Source: Pseudorhodobacter sp. MZDSW-24AT
GTDB taxonomy: Bacteria > Pseudomonadota > Alphaproteobacteria > Rhodobacterales > Rhodobacteraceae
DNA length: 64,000 nucleotides
Direction: 5' to 3'
NCBI RefSeq assembly: GCF_002794355.1
Contig: NZ_PGOI01000008.1
Location: 62,001 to 126,000 of the forward strand
This document shows, one piece after another, positions 1 to 8,273 of the stretch. Within the stretch, counting starts at the first letter, position 1. Each line of letters begins with the position of its first letter. A model generated the notes under the pieces. The model had not been told where the DNA came from and did no database searches. It saw nothing but the letters and a program-made list of their open reading frames with translations. The translations under genes were made by a program, and so were the position numbers.

Positions 1-1310
1 GCCGCCGTGAAGAAGATCGCCAGCAGAACCCCGGAAGAGCCACCCATCGTCTGGCTCAGCTCGGTTCCGATGGCGCGGAAAAGCTGCGTGGTATCGGCCA
101 GCGGCATCTGGTCGAGCCCCGCCGCCAAGGCCCGGGCCGCCCCCGCCAGAGTCGATCCGGTGTCCCCGTCGCCGGATTTGGCATCGAGCGCGTTCAGATC
201 GGCCTCTGCCGCTGTCAGCGCGGCGCAGCAGCGCGCAATCAGCGCCGCACGCGCCGGATGCGCCGAAGGCTCGGGGCGGATCGGCGTCAGCCCGTCGGGC
301 AAGGGACGCAACCCTACCGGGCCAAAGCGCTGAAACCCCGGCCAAGCCGCCGGGGCGGCAGGGGCCGCAAGCGCCTGCTCTTGCGCGGGCGTCACAGGCA
401 AAAGCGAGACCGAAAACCCGTGCATGTCGAGCGAGGTCATCATGGGCGCAGGCCCAATGATCCATTTCACCCGCGCGCCCAAGGCCGACCGGCCCAGTTC
501 TTCGGCCAGCACGCTCATCTCCAGCGGGGTGGTGCCGCCAAGGTTGTTCAGCAGGGCGACGTGATCGGTGTTGTCGGTGTGCGGCAAAAGACGCTCGGCC
601 ACCATGGCCATCGCGGCGCGCGCCCCCGTGAAATCCACCTGTTCAACCCCGGCTTCGCCGTGAATGCCAAGGCCAAGTTCCGCCTTGCCCGCCCCGATGC
701 GGTCCTCCTTGGGGCTTCCGGGCACGGTGCAGGTGTCCAGCGACATGCCAATCGACACCGCGCCGCGGATCACCGCCTGTGCGGCGCTGGCGATGCTGTC
801 GAGATCGGCCCCGGCCTCGGCCATGGCGCCCGCGATCTTGTGGACAAACAGCGTGCCCGCCACGCCGCGCGCCTGCGGCAGATCGGGCAAGGCGATGTCG
901 TCATCGACAATCACCATGGCAACCTTCAGCCCGAAGGCGCGCGCGCGCTCGGCCGCAAGGCCAAAGTTCAGCCGATCCCCGGTGTAATTCTTGACGATGA
1001 GCAGGCAGCCGGCCTTGCCGGTGACAGCGAGAATCCCCGCCAGCACCGCATCGACCGAAGGGCTGGCAAAGACATCGCCACAGACAGCGGCGGTGAGCAT
1101 GCCGCGCCCGACGAAACCCGCATGGCTTGGCTCATGCCCCGAGCCGCCGCCCGAGACCAGCGCGACCTTGCTCCGGTCCCAATCAGCGCGCAGCACCACC
1201 TTGATATGCGGAAAGCCATCCAGCCGCACCAGCGCCCCGCCAGAGGCGCGCAGCACCCCGTCGATGGCTTCGGTGATCAGCCTGTCCTTGCCATTCATGA
1301 ACTGTTTCAT
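1..1310 (-). CDS. Dihydroxyacetone-type kinase (fused DhaK-DhaL), 3' end beyond window
   Basis: ATP-dependent kinase of the dihydroxyacetone kinase family, phosphorylating a triose or tetrose ketose in the cytoplasm. The visible 436 residues contain the DhaK domain (GGGSGHEPSHAGFVGRGM near residue 55; GIHGE carrying the substrate-binding histidine near residue 200) and then the start of a DhaL domain with the metal-binding DGDTG motif, so both domains sit in one polypeptide. The start ATG at 1310-1308 overlaps the TGA of the upstream ABC ATPase (ATGA), which makes it the last visible gene of the transporter operon. The kinase would trap the sugar the transporter imports. Related kinases act on erythrulose as well as dihydroxyacetone, so the substrate is not settled by sequence. 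The gene continues past position 1. Confidence 0.93.
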   Translation of the reverse strand, partial: MKQFMNGKDRLITEAIDGVLRASGGALVRLDGFPHIKVVLRADWDRSKVALVSGGGSGHEPSHAGFVGRGMLTAAVCGDVFASPSVDAVLAGILAVTGKAGCLLIVKNYTGDRLNFGLAAERARAFGLKVAMVIVDDDIALPDLPQARGVAGTLFVHKIAGAMAEAGADLDSIASAAQAVIRGAVSIGMSLDTCTVPGSPKEDRIGAGKAELGLGIHGEAGVEQVDFTGARAAMAMVAERLLPHTDNTDHVALLNNLGGTTPLEMSVLAEELGRSALGARVKWIIGPAPMMTSLDMHGFSVSLLPVTPAQEQALAAPAAPAAWPGFQRFGPVGLRPLPDGLTPIRPEPSAHPARAALIARCCAALTAAEADLNALDAKSGDGDTGSTLAGAARALAAGLDQMPLADTTQLFRAIGTELSQTMGGSSGVLLAIFFTA

Positions 1311-2317
1311 GGGCCTGCTCCTGAAATCCGGTTGCCGTCGGCATCGAACCAGAGGGGGTTTTGCGGACGGATGGCGATGCTGTCCCCGGCGGCGAGCGTG
1401 GTATGCGCCTCGGCGAGGGTGACAATCTCATGCGGGCCAAAGCCCAGATGCAGCCGGGTCTGATCGCCCAGACGCTCTACCCGGCGCACCGTGGCGGGCT
1501 GGCCTTCGCCTTGCACGATATGCTCGGGGCGCAGGCCCATCTGCACCGCCCGCTCAGGCGCGCCGGGCCCGAAGCTCGCGGCTGGCAACAAGGTGATGCG
1601 CGGCTGGCCCAGACGGCTGGCGACATAGGCACTGACCGGGTCTTCGTAAATGTCGCGCGGTGTCCCGAATTGCACCAGCCGCCCGCGGTCCAGCACGCCC
1701 ACATGGGTGGCCATGGTCATCGCCTCGATCTGGTCATGCGTGACATAAAGGAAGGTCGCGCCAAGCTCGGCATGGATGCGCTTCAACTCCACCCGCAGAT
1801 CGGCGCGGAGTTTCGCATCCAGACTGCTCAGCGGCTCGTCCATCAGATAGATGCGCGGATTGCGCACCAAGGCACGCCCGATCGACACCCGCTGCATCTC
1901 GCCCCCCGAAAGCGCAGTGGCCTTGTTGTCCAGCTTGTGCGCGATGCGCAAGCTGGCCGCCACCGCCTGCACCCGGGCGGCAATCTGCGGCTCGGGCAGG
2001 TTGATGACAGGGCTGCGCAAAGGAAAGGCAAGGTTGTCGCGCACCGACAGATGCGGATAAAGCGAGTATTGCTGGAACACCATCGCCACATCGCGCTGCG
2101 CCGGCGTGTCATGCCGCACCGAGGCCCCGCCGATGGCGATGTCGCCCGCATCCGGACGCTCCAGCCCCGCAATCAGGCGCAGCAGCGTGGTCTTGCCCGC
2201 GCCCGTCGGGCCCAGAAGCACGACAAAGGCGCCGTCCGGAATGGTGAGCGAGACATCCTGCACCGCGCGGGTGGCGCCAAAGGCCTTGCTGACCCCGCGG
2301 AGCACCACCTCAGCCAT
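1307..2317 (-). CDS. ABC transporter ATP-binding protein (MalK/UgpC type), first of a pair
   Basis: Nucleotide-binding subunit of a carbohydrate/polyol importer of the CUT1 class, 336 residues. Visible motifs are Walker A (GPTGAGKTTLL), the Q-loop (VFQQYSLYPHLSV), the signature LSGGEMQRV, Walker B (IYLMDEPLSSLD) and the H-loop (VTHDQ), followed by a MalK-like C-terminal regulatory domain. The ATG at 2317 is preferred because it gives an 8-base overlap (ATGGCTGA) with the end of the neighbouring ATPase; a longer reading from 2368 adds 17 unconserved residues. Its own stop overlaps the kinase start. Two different ATPases in one operon suggest a heterodimer, as in the rhizobial glycerol transporter GlpST. 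That parallel is an inference from gene content. Confidence 0.92.
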   Translation of the reverse strand: MAEVVLRGVSKAFGATRAVQDVSLTIPDGAFVVLLGPTGAGKTTLLRLIAGLERPDAGDIAIGGASVRHDTPAQRDVAMVFQQYSLYPHLSVRDNLAFPLRSPVINLPEPQIAARVQAVAASLRIAHKLDNKATALSGGEMQRVSIGRALVRNPRIYLMDEPLSSLDAKLRADLRVELKRIHAELGATFLYVTHDQIEAMTMATHVGVLDRGRLVQFGTPRDIYEDPVSAYVASRLGQPRITLLPAASFGPGAPERAVQMGLRPEHIVQGEGQPATVRRVERLGDQTRLHLGFGPHEIVTLAEAHTTLAAGDSIAIRPQNPLWFDADGNRISGAGP

Positions 2318-3407
2318 GGTGCACCCCCCGGTTTGCCGCCGTGCGCAAGGCCCGGCCCGACGCGGCATCGAACAAGGCCAGCGTTTCGGCGCGGAACGAC
2401 AGGCCGACGGTCTCGCCGCTGCGCACCCCCTGCCCCGAGGGCGCGCGGGCCTTCACCCTGCCATGCGGGCAATCGAGCGTGATGATCTGCGTGGTGCCCA
2501 GATATTCGCTGGCCAGAATGCGCCCGCGATAGGGCGCGCTGTCCGACAAGGTCACATGCTCGGGCCGCACCCCCAGCACCAGATCGCGCGGGCTGGCGGC
2601 TTCTTGCACCTCGGGCAAGGCAAGGCGCACGCCGCCCAGATCCACCTCCGTCTCCCCTGCCTGCACGGCCCCGTGAAAGGCCAGAAAGTTCATCGCCGGA
2701 CTGCCGATGAAATCGGCGACAAAGAGGCTGGCGGGATGATCGTAGATCTGTTGCGGGGTGCCGAATTGCTCGACCACGCCATGGTTCATCACCACGATCT
2801 TGTCACCCATCTGCATCGCCTCCAACTGGTCATGGGTGACATAAACCGTGGTGGCCCGCATCCGGTCGTGCAAGGCGCGCAACTCCTCGGCCATATGTTC
2901 GCGGAATTCGGCATCCAGCGCCCCCAAGGGTTCATCCATCATGAAGGCTTTCGGATTGCGCACGATGGCGCGGCCCAAGGCCACCCGCTGGCGGTCCCCC
3001 CCTGACAGCCCGCCCACCGACTTGTCCAGAATGTCGCTGATCCCCAAGATCCGCGCGACCTCGGCCACCTTGGCCTGCACCTGCGCCCGCGGCAGGCCTT
3101 GGCTGACCAACGGATAGCTGATGTTGCGCCGCACCGTCATATGCGGATAAAGCGCGAACATCTGGAACACCATGGCAATGTCGCGCTGCGACGCGGGGCG
3201 CTGCGACACATCCTCTCCATCGATCAGGATCTCGCCGCTGGTCGGCAATTCCAGCCCGGCAATCATTCGCAAGGTGGTGGTCTTGCCACAGCCCGAGGGG
3301 CCCAGAAGCATGAAGAACTCGCCATCCGCGATGGTGAAGGACGACCCCTGCACCGCCGTGAAGGCCCCGAACTCCTTGCGCAGATTGCGGATCACGATCT
3401 CGGCCAC
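2310..3407 (-). CDS. ABC transporter ATP-binding protein (MalK/UgpC type), second of a pair
   Basis: Second nucleotide-binding subunit of the same importer, 365 residues. It has Walker A (GPSGCGKTTTLRM), the Q-loop (VFQMFALYPHMTV), signature LSGGDRQRVALGRA, Walker B (AFMMDEPLGALD) and H-loop (VTHDQ), with a TOBE-type C-terminal region. Translation appears to begin at a GTG (3407), four bases after the DUF2160 stop and behind a CGGAG ribosome-binding sequence. The signature deviates slightly from canonical LSGGQ, as does that of its partner (LSGGEMQ). The pair most resembles the two ATPases of glycerol-type ABC systems, which fits the DUF2160 gene next door. Confidence 0.92.
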   Translation of the reverse strand: MAEIVIRNLRKEFGAFTAVQGSSFTIADGEFFMLLGPSGCGKTTTLRMIAGLELPTSGEILIDGEDVSQRPASQRDIAMVFQMFALYPHMTVRRNISYPLVSQGLPRAQVQAKVAEVARILGISDILDKSVGGLSGGDRQRVALGRAIVRNPKAFMMDEPLGALDAEFREHMAEELRALHDRMRATTVYVTHDQLEAMQMGDKIVVMNHGVVEQFGTPQQIYDHPASLFVADFIGSPAMNFLAFHGAVQAGETEVDLGGVRLALPEVQEAASPRDLVLGVRPEHVTLSDSAPYRGRILASEYLGTTQIITLDCPHGRVKARAPSGQGVRSGETVGLSFRAETLALFDAASGRALRTAANRGVHHG

Positions 3408-3411
3408 GGGC

Positions 3412-3597
3412 TCACTCCGGGAAATGGCTGGTGATGATGAACATCACGGTGCCCACCAGCGTCACGAGGAAACTGTAGGTAAAGGCCCAGAGAAAGAACG
3501 GCTGCATCAGCATCACCACCCCCAGACCGATCAGCACCGTCGCCAGCGCCTCCCATGGCCCGCGCCGAAAGCGCAGCAATCCGCTCAGAAATGACAT
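3412..3597 (-). CDS. DUF2160 small membrane protein of the ABC transporter
   Basis: A 61-residue protein with two hydrophobic segments (about residues 17-35 and 38-56), resembling the DUF2160 proteins encoded with glycerol-type ABC transporters (GlpU in rhizobia). The start ATG has a strong GGGGGG ribosome-binding sequence. It lies between a permease and the two ATPases in an otherwise overlapping operon and is separated from the permease by a 22-bp perfect stem-loop. Its molecular role is unknown; location in the inner membrane with the permeases is inferred from hydrophobicity and context. Confidence 0.8.
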   Translation of the reverse strand: MSFLSGLLRFRRGPWEALATVLIGLGVVMLMQPFFLWAFTYSFLVTLVGTVMFIITSHFPE

Positions 3598-3621
3598 GCC
3601 ACCCCCCTGTCACTTGTTTCC

Positions 3622-3679
3622 AAATATCCCCGCCGGAGGCTCCTGCCGCTGGCTGCGGGAGCCTCCGGCGGGGATATTT
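3622..3679. repeat. Perfect 22-bp inverted repeat inside the ABC operon
   Basis: The arms 3622-3643 and 3658-3679 are exact reverse complements around a 14-base loop. The arm contains AATATCCCCGCCGGAGGCTC and shares its core with elements at 58.14 and 62.03 kb. On the minus strand the hairpin lies between the second permease stop and the DUF2160 start. It could terminate part of the transcripts or protect the 3' end of the upstream mRNA, giving more binding protein and permease than ATPase. Confidence 0.9.
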
Positions 3680-3742
3680 TTGAACAGATGAACCGTGCCG
3701 CCGCATCAGGACTTGGGCGGGATTTTTCGCAGAAAAATCGTG

Positions 3743-4684
3743 TCATTTGCGCACCGCGCCAAAGGTGATGCCGCGCAACAGGTGCTTGCGCAACAGAATG
3801 GTGAAGATCATCACCGGCAACAGGAACAGTGTCGCGCCAGCGGCGACCGCGGGCCAATCCTGACCGCCGACGCCGATGATGGTGGGGATGAAGGGCGGTG
3901 CGGTCTGGGCATTGCCGCTCGTGAGCAGCACCGCGAAAGCGTATTCGTTCCAGGCGAAGATCAGGCAGAAGATCGCGGTGCTGGCGATGCCGGTGGCCGC
4001 CTGCGGCAGCACCACCTTGCGGAAGGCCTGAAAGCGTGTGTAGCCATCGATCAGCGCGGCCTCTTCATATTCGCGCGGGATCTCGTCGATGAAGCCCTTC
4101 AGGAGCCAGACCGCGAGGGAAATGTTGACCGCCGTATAAAGCAGGATCATCCCCAGATGCGTGTCCGAGAGACCCAGTTCGCGATACATGAGGTAGATCG
4201 GGATCGCCACCGCGATGGGGGGCATCATCCGCGTGGACAGGATGAAGAACAACAGGTCATCCTTCAGCGGCACCCGAAAGCGCGAAAAGGCATAGGCCGC
4301 CAGCGTGCCCAGAAAGATCGACAAAAACGTCGAGCCAAAGCCGATGATCACCGAATTCAGGAAGCGCTCGCCAAAGCGGCTTTGTCCGGCGATCACGGTG
4401 CCGCTTTGCCGCACGATCCTGTCATACCATGTCTCGGGCGGCGGCAGGGCGGCGAATTGCTCGGCCCCGATGCGGGTGCGGGTGGTGAACAGGTTCACAT
4501 AGCCTTCAAGGCTTGGCGCGAACACCACCTTGGGCGGGTAGCTGATGCTGTCGGGGCCGGATTTGAAGCCGGTGGAGATGATCCACAACAGCGGCAACAG
4601 CGTGATGAGGGCATAGACCGCCACCAGCACAGCCGCGATGGATTTTGAAAGGCGGGTCGGTTCGGTGACGGAGTGAGCGCTCAT
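3743..4684 (-). CDS. ABC transporter permease (MalG type)
   Basis: Inner-membrane permease of the carbohydrate importer, 313 residues, with six predicted membrane segments beginning near residue 15 (IAAVLVAVYALITLLPLLWI). The ATPase-contact EAA loop is visible as EYEEAALIDGYTRFQAFRKV near residue 220. The ATG at 4684 is chosen because it overlaps the preceding permease stop (ATGA) and follows GAAGGAAAG; upstream in-frame sequence is shadow of the neighbouring gene. Family and operon position identify it as the second of two permeases. Substrate is not determined. Confidence 0.92.
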   Translation of the reverse strand: MSAHSVTEPTRLSKSIAAVLVAVYALITLLPLLWIISTGFKSGPDSISYPPKVVFAPSLEGYVNLFTTRTRIGAEQFAALPPPETWYDRIVRQSGTVIAGQSRFGERFLNSVIIGFGSTFLSIFLGTLAAYAFSRFRVPLKDDLLFFILSTRMMPPIAVAIPIYLMYRELGLSDTHLGMILLYTAVNISLAVWLLKGFIDEIPREYEEAALIDGYTRFQAFRKVVLPQAATGIASTAIFCLIFAWNEYAFAVLLTSGNAQTAPPFIPTIIGVGGQDWPAVAAGATLFLLPVMIFTILLRKHLLRGITFGAVRK

Positions 4685-5628
4685 CTTTCCTTCACCTTGT
4701 TCAGGGCTTTGACATAGATGCTCGCCAATCCGAAGACGGTCACGAACAGAATGATGGCATAGGCCGAGGAATAGCCGGTCCGCCATTTCTCGAAGGCCTC
4801 GCGCTTGAGGTCGATCGAGGCCAGCAGCGTTTCATTGCCCGGCCCCCCGCCCGTCAGCAGCACCACCATGTCGAACATCTTGAAATTCTCGATGCCGCGG
4901 AACAGCACGGCCAGCATCAGGAACGGCAGCACCATCGGCACCGTCAGCGTCCAGAACTGCCGCCATTTGCTGGCGCGGTCCACCTCGGCGGCTTCATAGA
5001 TGTAATCCGGGATCGAGCGCAGCCCGGCCAGACAGATCAGCATCACGAAAGGTGTCCACATCCAGGTGTCGACGATGATGATCGACCATTTCGCAAGCCC
5101 CCCCGGCCCCAGCATGGAAAAGGAACTGGCAGGTGTGCCGGTGAGCAACTCGACCATGTAATTGAACAGGCCGATCTGGGGTTGATAGAGGAAGGTCCAG
5201 AAGTTGCCCACCACCGCCGGAGACAACATCATCGGCAGCACGATCAGCGTGGTCAAAAGGTCATTGCCCTTGAACTTTCGGTTGATGAGCCAAGCGAGGG
5301 CAAAGCCAAGGATCACCTGCAAGGTGATGGTCCAGAACAGGAAATGCGCCGTGGTCTGCATGTTGGACCAGATCGCCTCGCTGGTCAGGATGCGTTCGTA
5401 ATTGCGCAGGCCCACCCATTCCACCTCGCGCCCCGGGCGGTTGGCGGCGTAATTGGTGAAAGACAGCCGGACCGTCCAGATCAGCGGAAAGATGTTGATC
5501 GCCAGAAGCAGAAAGATGGTGGGCGCCACGAACAGCCAAGCGATGGCCCGGTCGGACAGGCCGCGCAGGCGGCGGGCCAGCGGCGGCGGCGTGGCGCGCG
5601 CCACACGGAGGATCGGCGTATCGGTCAT
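4681..5628 (-). CDS. ABC transporter permease (MalF/UgpA type)
   Basis: Inner-membrane permease of 315 residues, first permease of the operon. A basic cytoplasmic N-terminus precedes a hydrophobic segment (AWLFVAPTIFLLLAINIFPL), several further helices, and an EAA loop (YIYEAAEVDRASKWRQFWTL) that docks an ATPase. The start at 5628 (MTDTPIL) lies 66 bases after the binding-protein gene; an extension to 5682 would add an unconserved arginine-rich stretch. The stop overlaps the next permease start, indicating translational coupling. Confidence 0.92.
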   Translation of the reverse strand: MTDTPILRVARATPPPLARRLRGLSDRAIAWLFVAPTIFLLLAINIFPLIWTVRLSFTNYAANRPGREVEWVGLRNYERILTSEAIWSNMQTTAHFLFWTITLQVILGFALAWLINRKFKGNDLLTTLIVLPMMLSPAVVGNFWTFLYQPQIGLFNYMVELLTGTPASSFSMLGPGGLAKWSIIIVDTWMWTPFVMLICLAGLRSIPDYIYEAAEVDRASKWRQFWTLTVPMVLPFLMLAVLFRGIENFKMFDMVVLLTGGGPGNETLLASIDLKREAFEKWRTGYSSAYAIILFVTVFGLASIYVKALNKVKER

Positions 5629-5694
5629 GGCAGGCGCCTTGCAAGCGTGACGGGGGTGGGTGCGCCGATGGCCCCGGCGCACCCGGAAGGCAGC

Positions 5695-7011
5695 TTACAG
5701 TTTGCCTTCGTCTTCAAACACTTCCGTCCAGTCGGCGATCAGTCCGTCCAGCGCCTCTTGCGCGGTGCCCTGATCGGCCACCACGTAATTGTGCAGCCGG
5801 TCCTGCATCGCGAGCAAAAGCGAGGCATAGGCCGGTTCCTGCCAGAAATCCTGCACGCCGTTCATCGCTTCGAGGAAGTCGCCCGCGAAGGGGGCCGAGG
5901 TCACGAAGTTCGGGTCTTCCAGCACCGAGCGGTGGCAGGAATAGCCGCCCATCGACCACCATTTGGCCTGCACATCGGGCTGCGCGAACCATTTGATATA
6001 GGACAGCGCGCCCTCGACATTGTCGGAATAGCTGACGACCGAAATCCCCTGCCCGCCCAGCGTGCTGGCGGCCACGTTCTGGCCCGGGTTCACGAAAAAG
6101 TCGATCTTGTCGCCGCCCACATTCGGATCGGCGGCAAGGCCGGGGAAGAAGGCGAACCAGTTCATCGCCATCGCCACCTGCCCCGATTTGAACGCATCCA
6201 GCGACTGTTCCATATAGGCGTTGTCATAGCCGGGCGGGGTCGCGGTCTTGTAGAGTTCCTTGTAGAATTCCAGCGCCTCGACCGCGGCCGGAGAGTTCAC
6301 CGCCCCTTCCATGTCATAGCTGCCGGGGGTGTTTTCATATTTGAACCCCCAGGCATAAAGCGCGCCGGTGGCCCCCATGGTGATGCCTTCCGACCCGCGT
6401 TCGGTAAAGATGGATGCGCCATAGACGGTTTGCCCGTCGATCTCGCGGCCTTGGAAGAATTGCGCGATCTGCAAAAGCTCTTTCTGGCTTTGCGGCTCAC
6501 GCAGGTCGGCGCCGGTGGCTTCCTTATAGGCCGCCTTGATGTCATCGCGTTCAAACCAGTCCTTGCGGTAGAACCAGCCATTCGCATCCCCCATGGCGGG
6601 CAGCGCATAGTAATTCGGCTCGCCCTTGGGCCAAGTGGAATAGGCGTAGACGGTGGCGGGGGCGAAATCATCCATGCTGATGGATTCCGCGGCGAAGAAA
6701 TCGTTCAGCTTGATGTAATGGCCATTCTCGGCGCCGCTGCCGATCCACTGGCTGTCGCCGATCAGCAGGTCGCACAGCTGCCCGCCCGAGTTCAGCTCGT
6801 TCAGCATCCGGTCGGCGAAATTGGGCCATGGCACGAATTCGAAATTCATCTTGATGCCGGACTGTGCCTCGAAATCCTTGGACAGTTCGACCAGCGCGTT
6901 GGCCGGGTCCCATGCGGCCCAGCACAGTGTCAGTTCATTGGATTGGGACGAGGCGACGCTTGCGGACAACACAGCGCCGACCGCGGTTGCGGTCAAAAGT
7001 CTTGCCTTCAT
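5695..7011 (-). CDS. ABC transporter extracellular solute-binding protein
   Basis: Periplasmic receptor of the importer, 438 residues, family 1 solute-binding fold. A Sec signal peptide is visible (MKARLLTATAVGAVLSASVA, cleavage after SSQ-like sequence), followed by the mature domain with LTLCWAAWDPANALVELSKD. The ATG at 7011 is preceded by GGGAGGAAAC; the upstream in-frame region overlaps the promoter and is not coding. It is the first gene after a 176-base promoter region containing a LacI-type palindrome. Together with the kinase and DUF2160 protein it points to a polyol or short ketose ligand such as glycerol, dihydroxyacetone or a tetrose; the sequence does not say which. Confidence 0.92.
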   Translation of the reverse strand: MKARLLTATAVGAVLSASVASSQSNELTLCWAAWDPANALVELSKDFEAQSGIKMNFEFVPWPNFADRMLNELNSGGQLCDLLIGDSQWIGSGAENGHYIKLNDFFAAESISMDDFAPATVYAYSTWPKGEPNYYALPAMGDANGWFYRKDWFERDDIKAAYKEATGADLREPQSQKELLQIAQFFQGREIDGQTVYGASIFTERGSEGITMGATGALYAWGFKYENTPGSYDMEGAVNSPAAVEALEFYKELYKTATPPGYDNAYMEQSLDAFKSGQVAMAMNWFAFFPGLAADPNVGGDKIDFFVNPGQNVAASTLGGQGISVVSYSDNVEGALSYIKWFAQPDVQAKWWSMGGYSCHRSVLEDPNFVTSAPFAGDFLEAMNGVQDFWQEPAYASLLLAMQDRLHNYVVADQGTAQEALDGLIADWTEVFEDEGKL

Positions 7012-7119
7012 TGGTGTTTCCTCCCTGAGTGCAAACGCGCAAGGGCGCCCCTCCTCTGGCCGCCGATGTGATTGCTGCGCTTGACGATAGGACTGGAAAA
7101 ACGGCCTGTCCATCGTTTT

Positions 7120-7128
7120 TGAGGTACG
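7120..7128. promoter_or_regulatory. TGAGGTACG motif shared by two promoter regions
   Basis: TGAGGTACG, within a wider match ccatcgt...tgaggtacg...atca, lies upstream of the binding-protein gene and again at 8250-8258 just upstream of the LacI gene. A shared site upstream of both the regulator and its presumed target suggests an operator or activator site. It is not a family consensus I recognise. Confidence 0.4.
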
Positions 7129-7153
7129 CACATCATTTGCGGTTTCGCGCCGG

Positions 7154-7169
7154 GTCAAACCGCTTTGAC
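7154..7169. promoter_or_regulatory. Candidate LacI-family operator before the transporter operon
   Basis: GTCAAACCGCTTTGAC (reverse strand GTCAAAGCGGTTTGAC) is an inverted repeat matching at the outer six bases of each half, with the central CG typical of LacI-family operators. It lies between the lacI-like stop and the binding-protein start, where a repressor of the operon would bind. Confidence 0.55.
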
Positions 7170-7187
7170 GCCGCGTAAGGCGAGGTT

Positions 7188-8225
7188 TCACGACGCGTGA
7201 GGCAGGTTTTCGCGCAGGATGATTTCCAGCCGCAACCGTTCTTGCGATTCGTTGATCGGCTGTTGCAGGGCCTTGGCCTGCAACACGCGCAATGTGCTGC
7301 GCGCAATGTGGCCCACGTTTTGCGCGATCACCGCATCCATCCAACCGGCTTGCAACGCGGCTTTGGTGTGCGGTGTCAGCTCATGCCCGATGGTCACCAC
7401 TTGGCCCAAAAGGCCCAGTTCCGAAAGCACCTGCGCCAGCGCGCGGTGGCCGCTGCCCAGAAGATAGATGCCCCCCACCGGGCCGCTGCTGGCCAGCGAC
7501 AGGCGCATCACCTCTCGCAGGGTTTCGGGGGCACCATGGGTTTCCAGCGTTTGGCCCACCTCGATGCCGGGGAAATCGCGCTGCATCACCGCATCAAATC
7601 CACGGCGGCGCTCGATGCTGTCGCGCAACAGCATGGATTGCGCGATCACCATCACCCTTGGGGTTCTTGCGCCCAGAAACCGGCCCATCAGCATGGCGGC
7701 GGTGCGCCCGGCGGCATGGCTGTCGATGCCGACGTAATGGGCGGCGGCGGAATGGGGCAGGTCTGACACCATCGCCACCACCGGCACCCCGGCAGCGTGC
7801 AGGCCGCGCAGGGCATCCCGCAAGACGGGGGTTTCGGGCGCCATGAGCGCCACGCCCGAAATGCCACCCGCCGCCAGATCGGCCAGCGTCGCGGCCAGCA
7901 GGTGCATATCCGATGCCGGGTAACGGCGCAGGTCCACCTGCATCCGGGCCGAGCTGGCAAGGGCCGCGGCCTCTTCCAACGCGTCTTGCAGGGTTTGCAC
8001 GAACTGGCTTTCGGTATCGGGCAGCAGGATCGCCACCCGCGTGCTGCGGCCACGCGCCAGATTGGCTGCCGCCATGTCGCGCACATAGCCCAGCCGGGCC
8101 ACCGCCTCTTGCACCGCCGCGACCGTCTTGGCGCGCACCCCGGGGCGCGCGTTCAGCACGCGGTCGACCGTGGCAAGGCTGACCCCGGCTTCGCGCGCAA
8201 TGTCTGTGACGGTTGGCCTGCCCAT
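7188..8225 (-). CDS. LacI-family transcriptional regulator
   Basis: Sugar-responsive DNA-binding regulator, 345 residues from the chosen start. The N-terminal helix-turn-helix is clear (TVTDIAREAGVSLATVDRVL) with the hinge region after it, followed by a periplasmic-binding-protein-like ligand domain (VAILLPDTESQFVQTLQDAL onward). The ATG at 8225 gives the usual short lead into the helix-turn-helix; an ATG at 8237 would add four residues, and neither has a convincing ribosome-binding site. It lies between glycerate kinase and the transporter operon on the same strand, so it probably controls the transporter and possibly itself through the two shared promoter motifs. Confidence 0.92.
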   Translation of the reverse strand: MGRPTVTDIAREAGVSLATVDRVLNARPGVRAKTVAAVQEAVARLGYVRDMAAANLARGRSTRVAILLPDTESQFVQTLQDALEEAAALASSARMQVDLRRYPASDMHLLAATLADLAAGGISGVALMAPETPVLRDALRGLHAAGVPVVAMVSDLPHSAAAHYVGIDSHAAGRTAAMLMGRFLGARTPRVMVIAQSMLLRDSIERRRGFDAVMQRDFPGIEVGQTLETHGAPETLREVMRLSLASSGPVGGIYLLGSGHRALAQVLSELGLLGQVVTIGHELTPHTKAALQAGWMDAVIAQNVGHIARSTLRVLQAKALQQPINESQERLRLEIILRENLPHAS

Positions 8226-8273
8226 GGACCATGGCATAGCGCCATCGTCTGAGGTACGTCAATCAGCTATGGG

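Noticed and set aside
258-1463. Long plus-strand open frame at the window start
   Set aside because: It lies opposite the dihydroxyacetone-type kinase, whose motifs are clear on the minus strand; the plus-strand translation is arginine/histidine-rich shadow sequence.
5182-7071. 629-codon plus-strand open frame
   Set aside because: It is antisense to the binding protein and permease genes and has no motif; a high-GC shadow frame.
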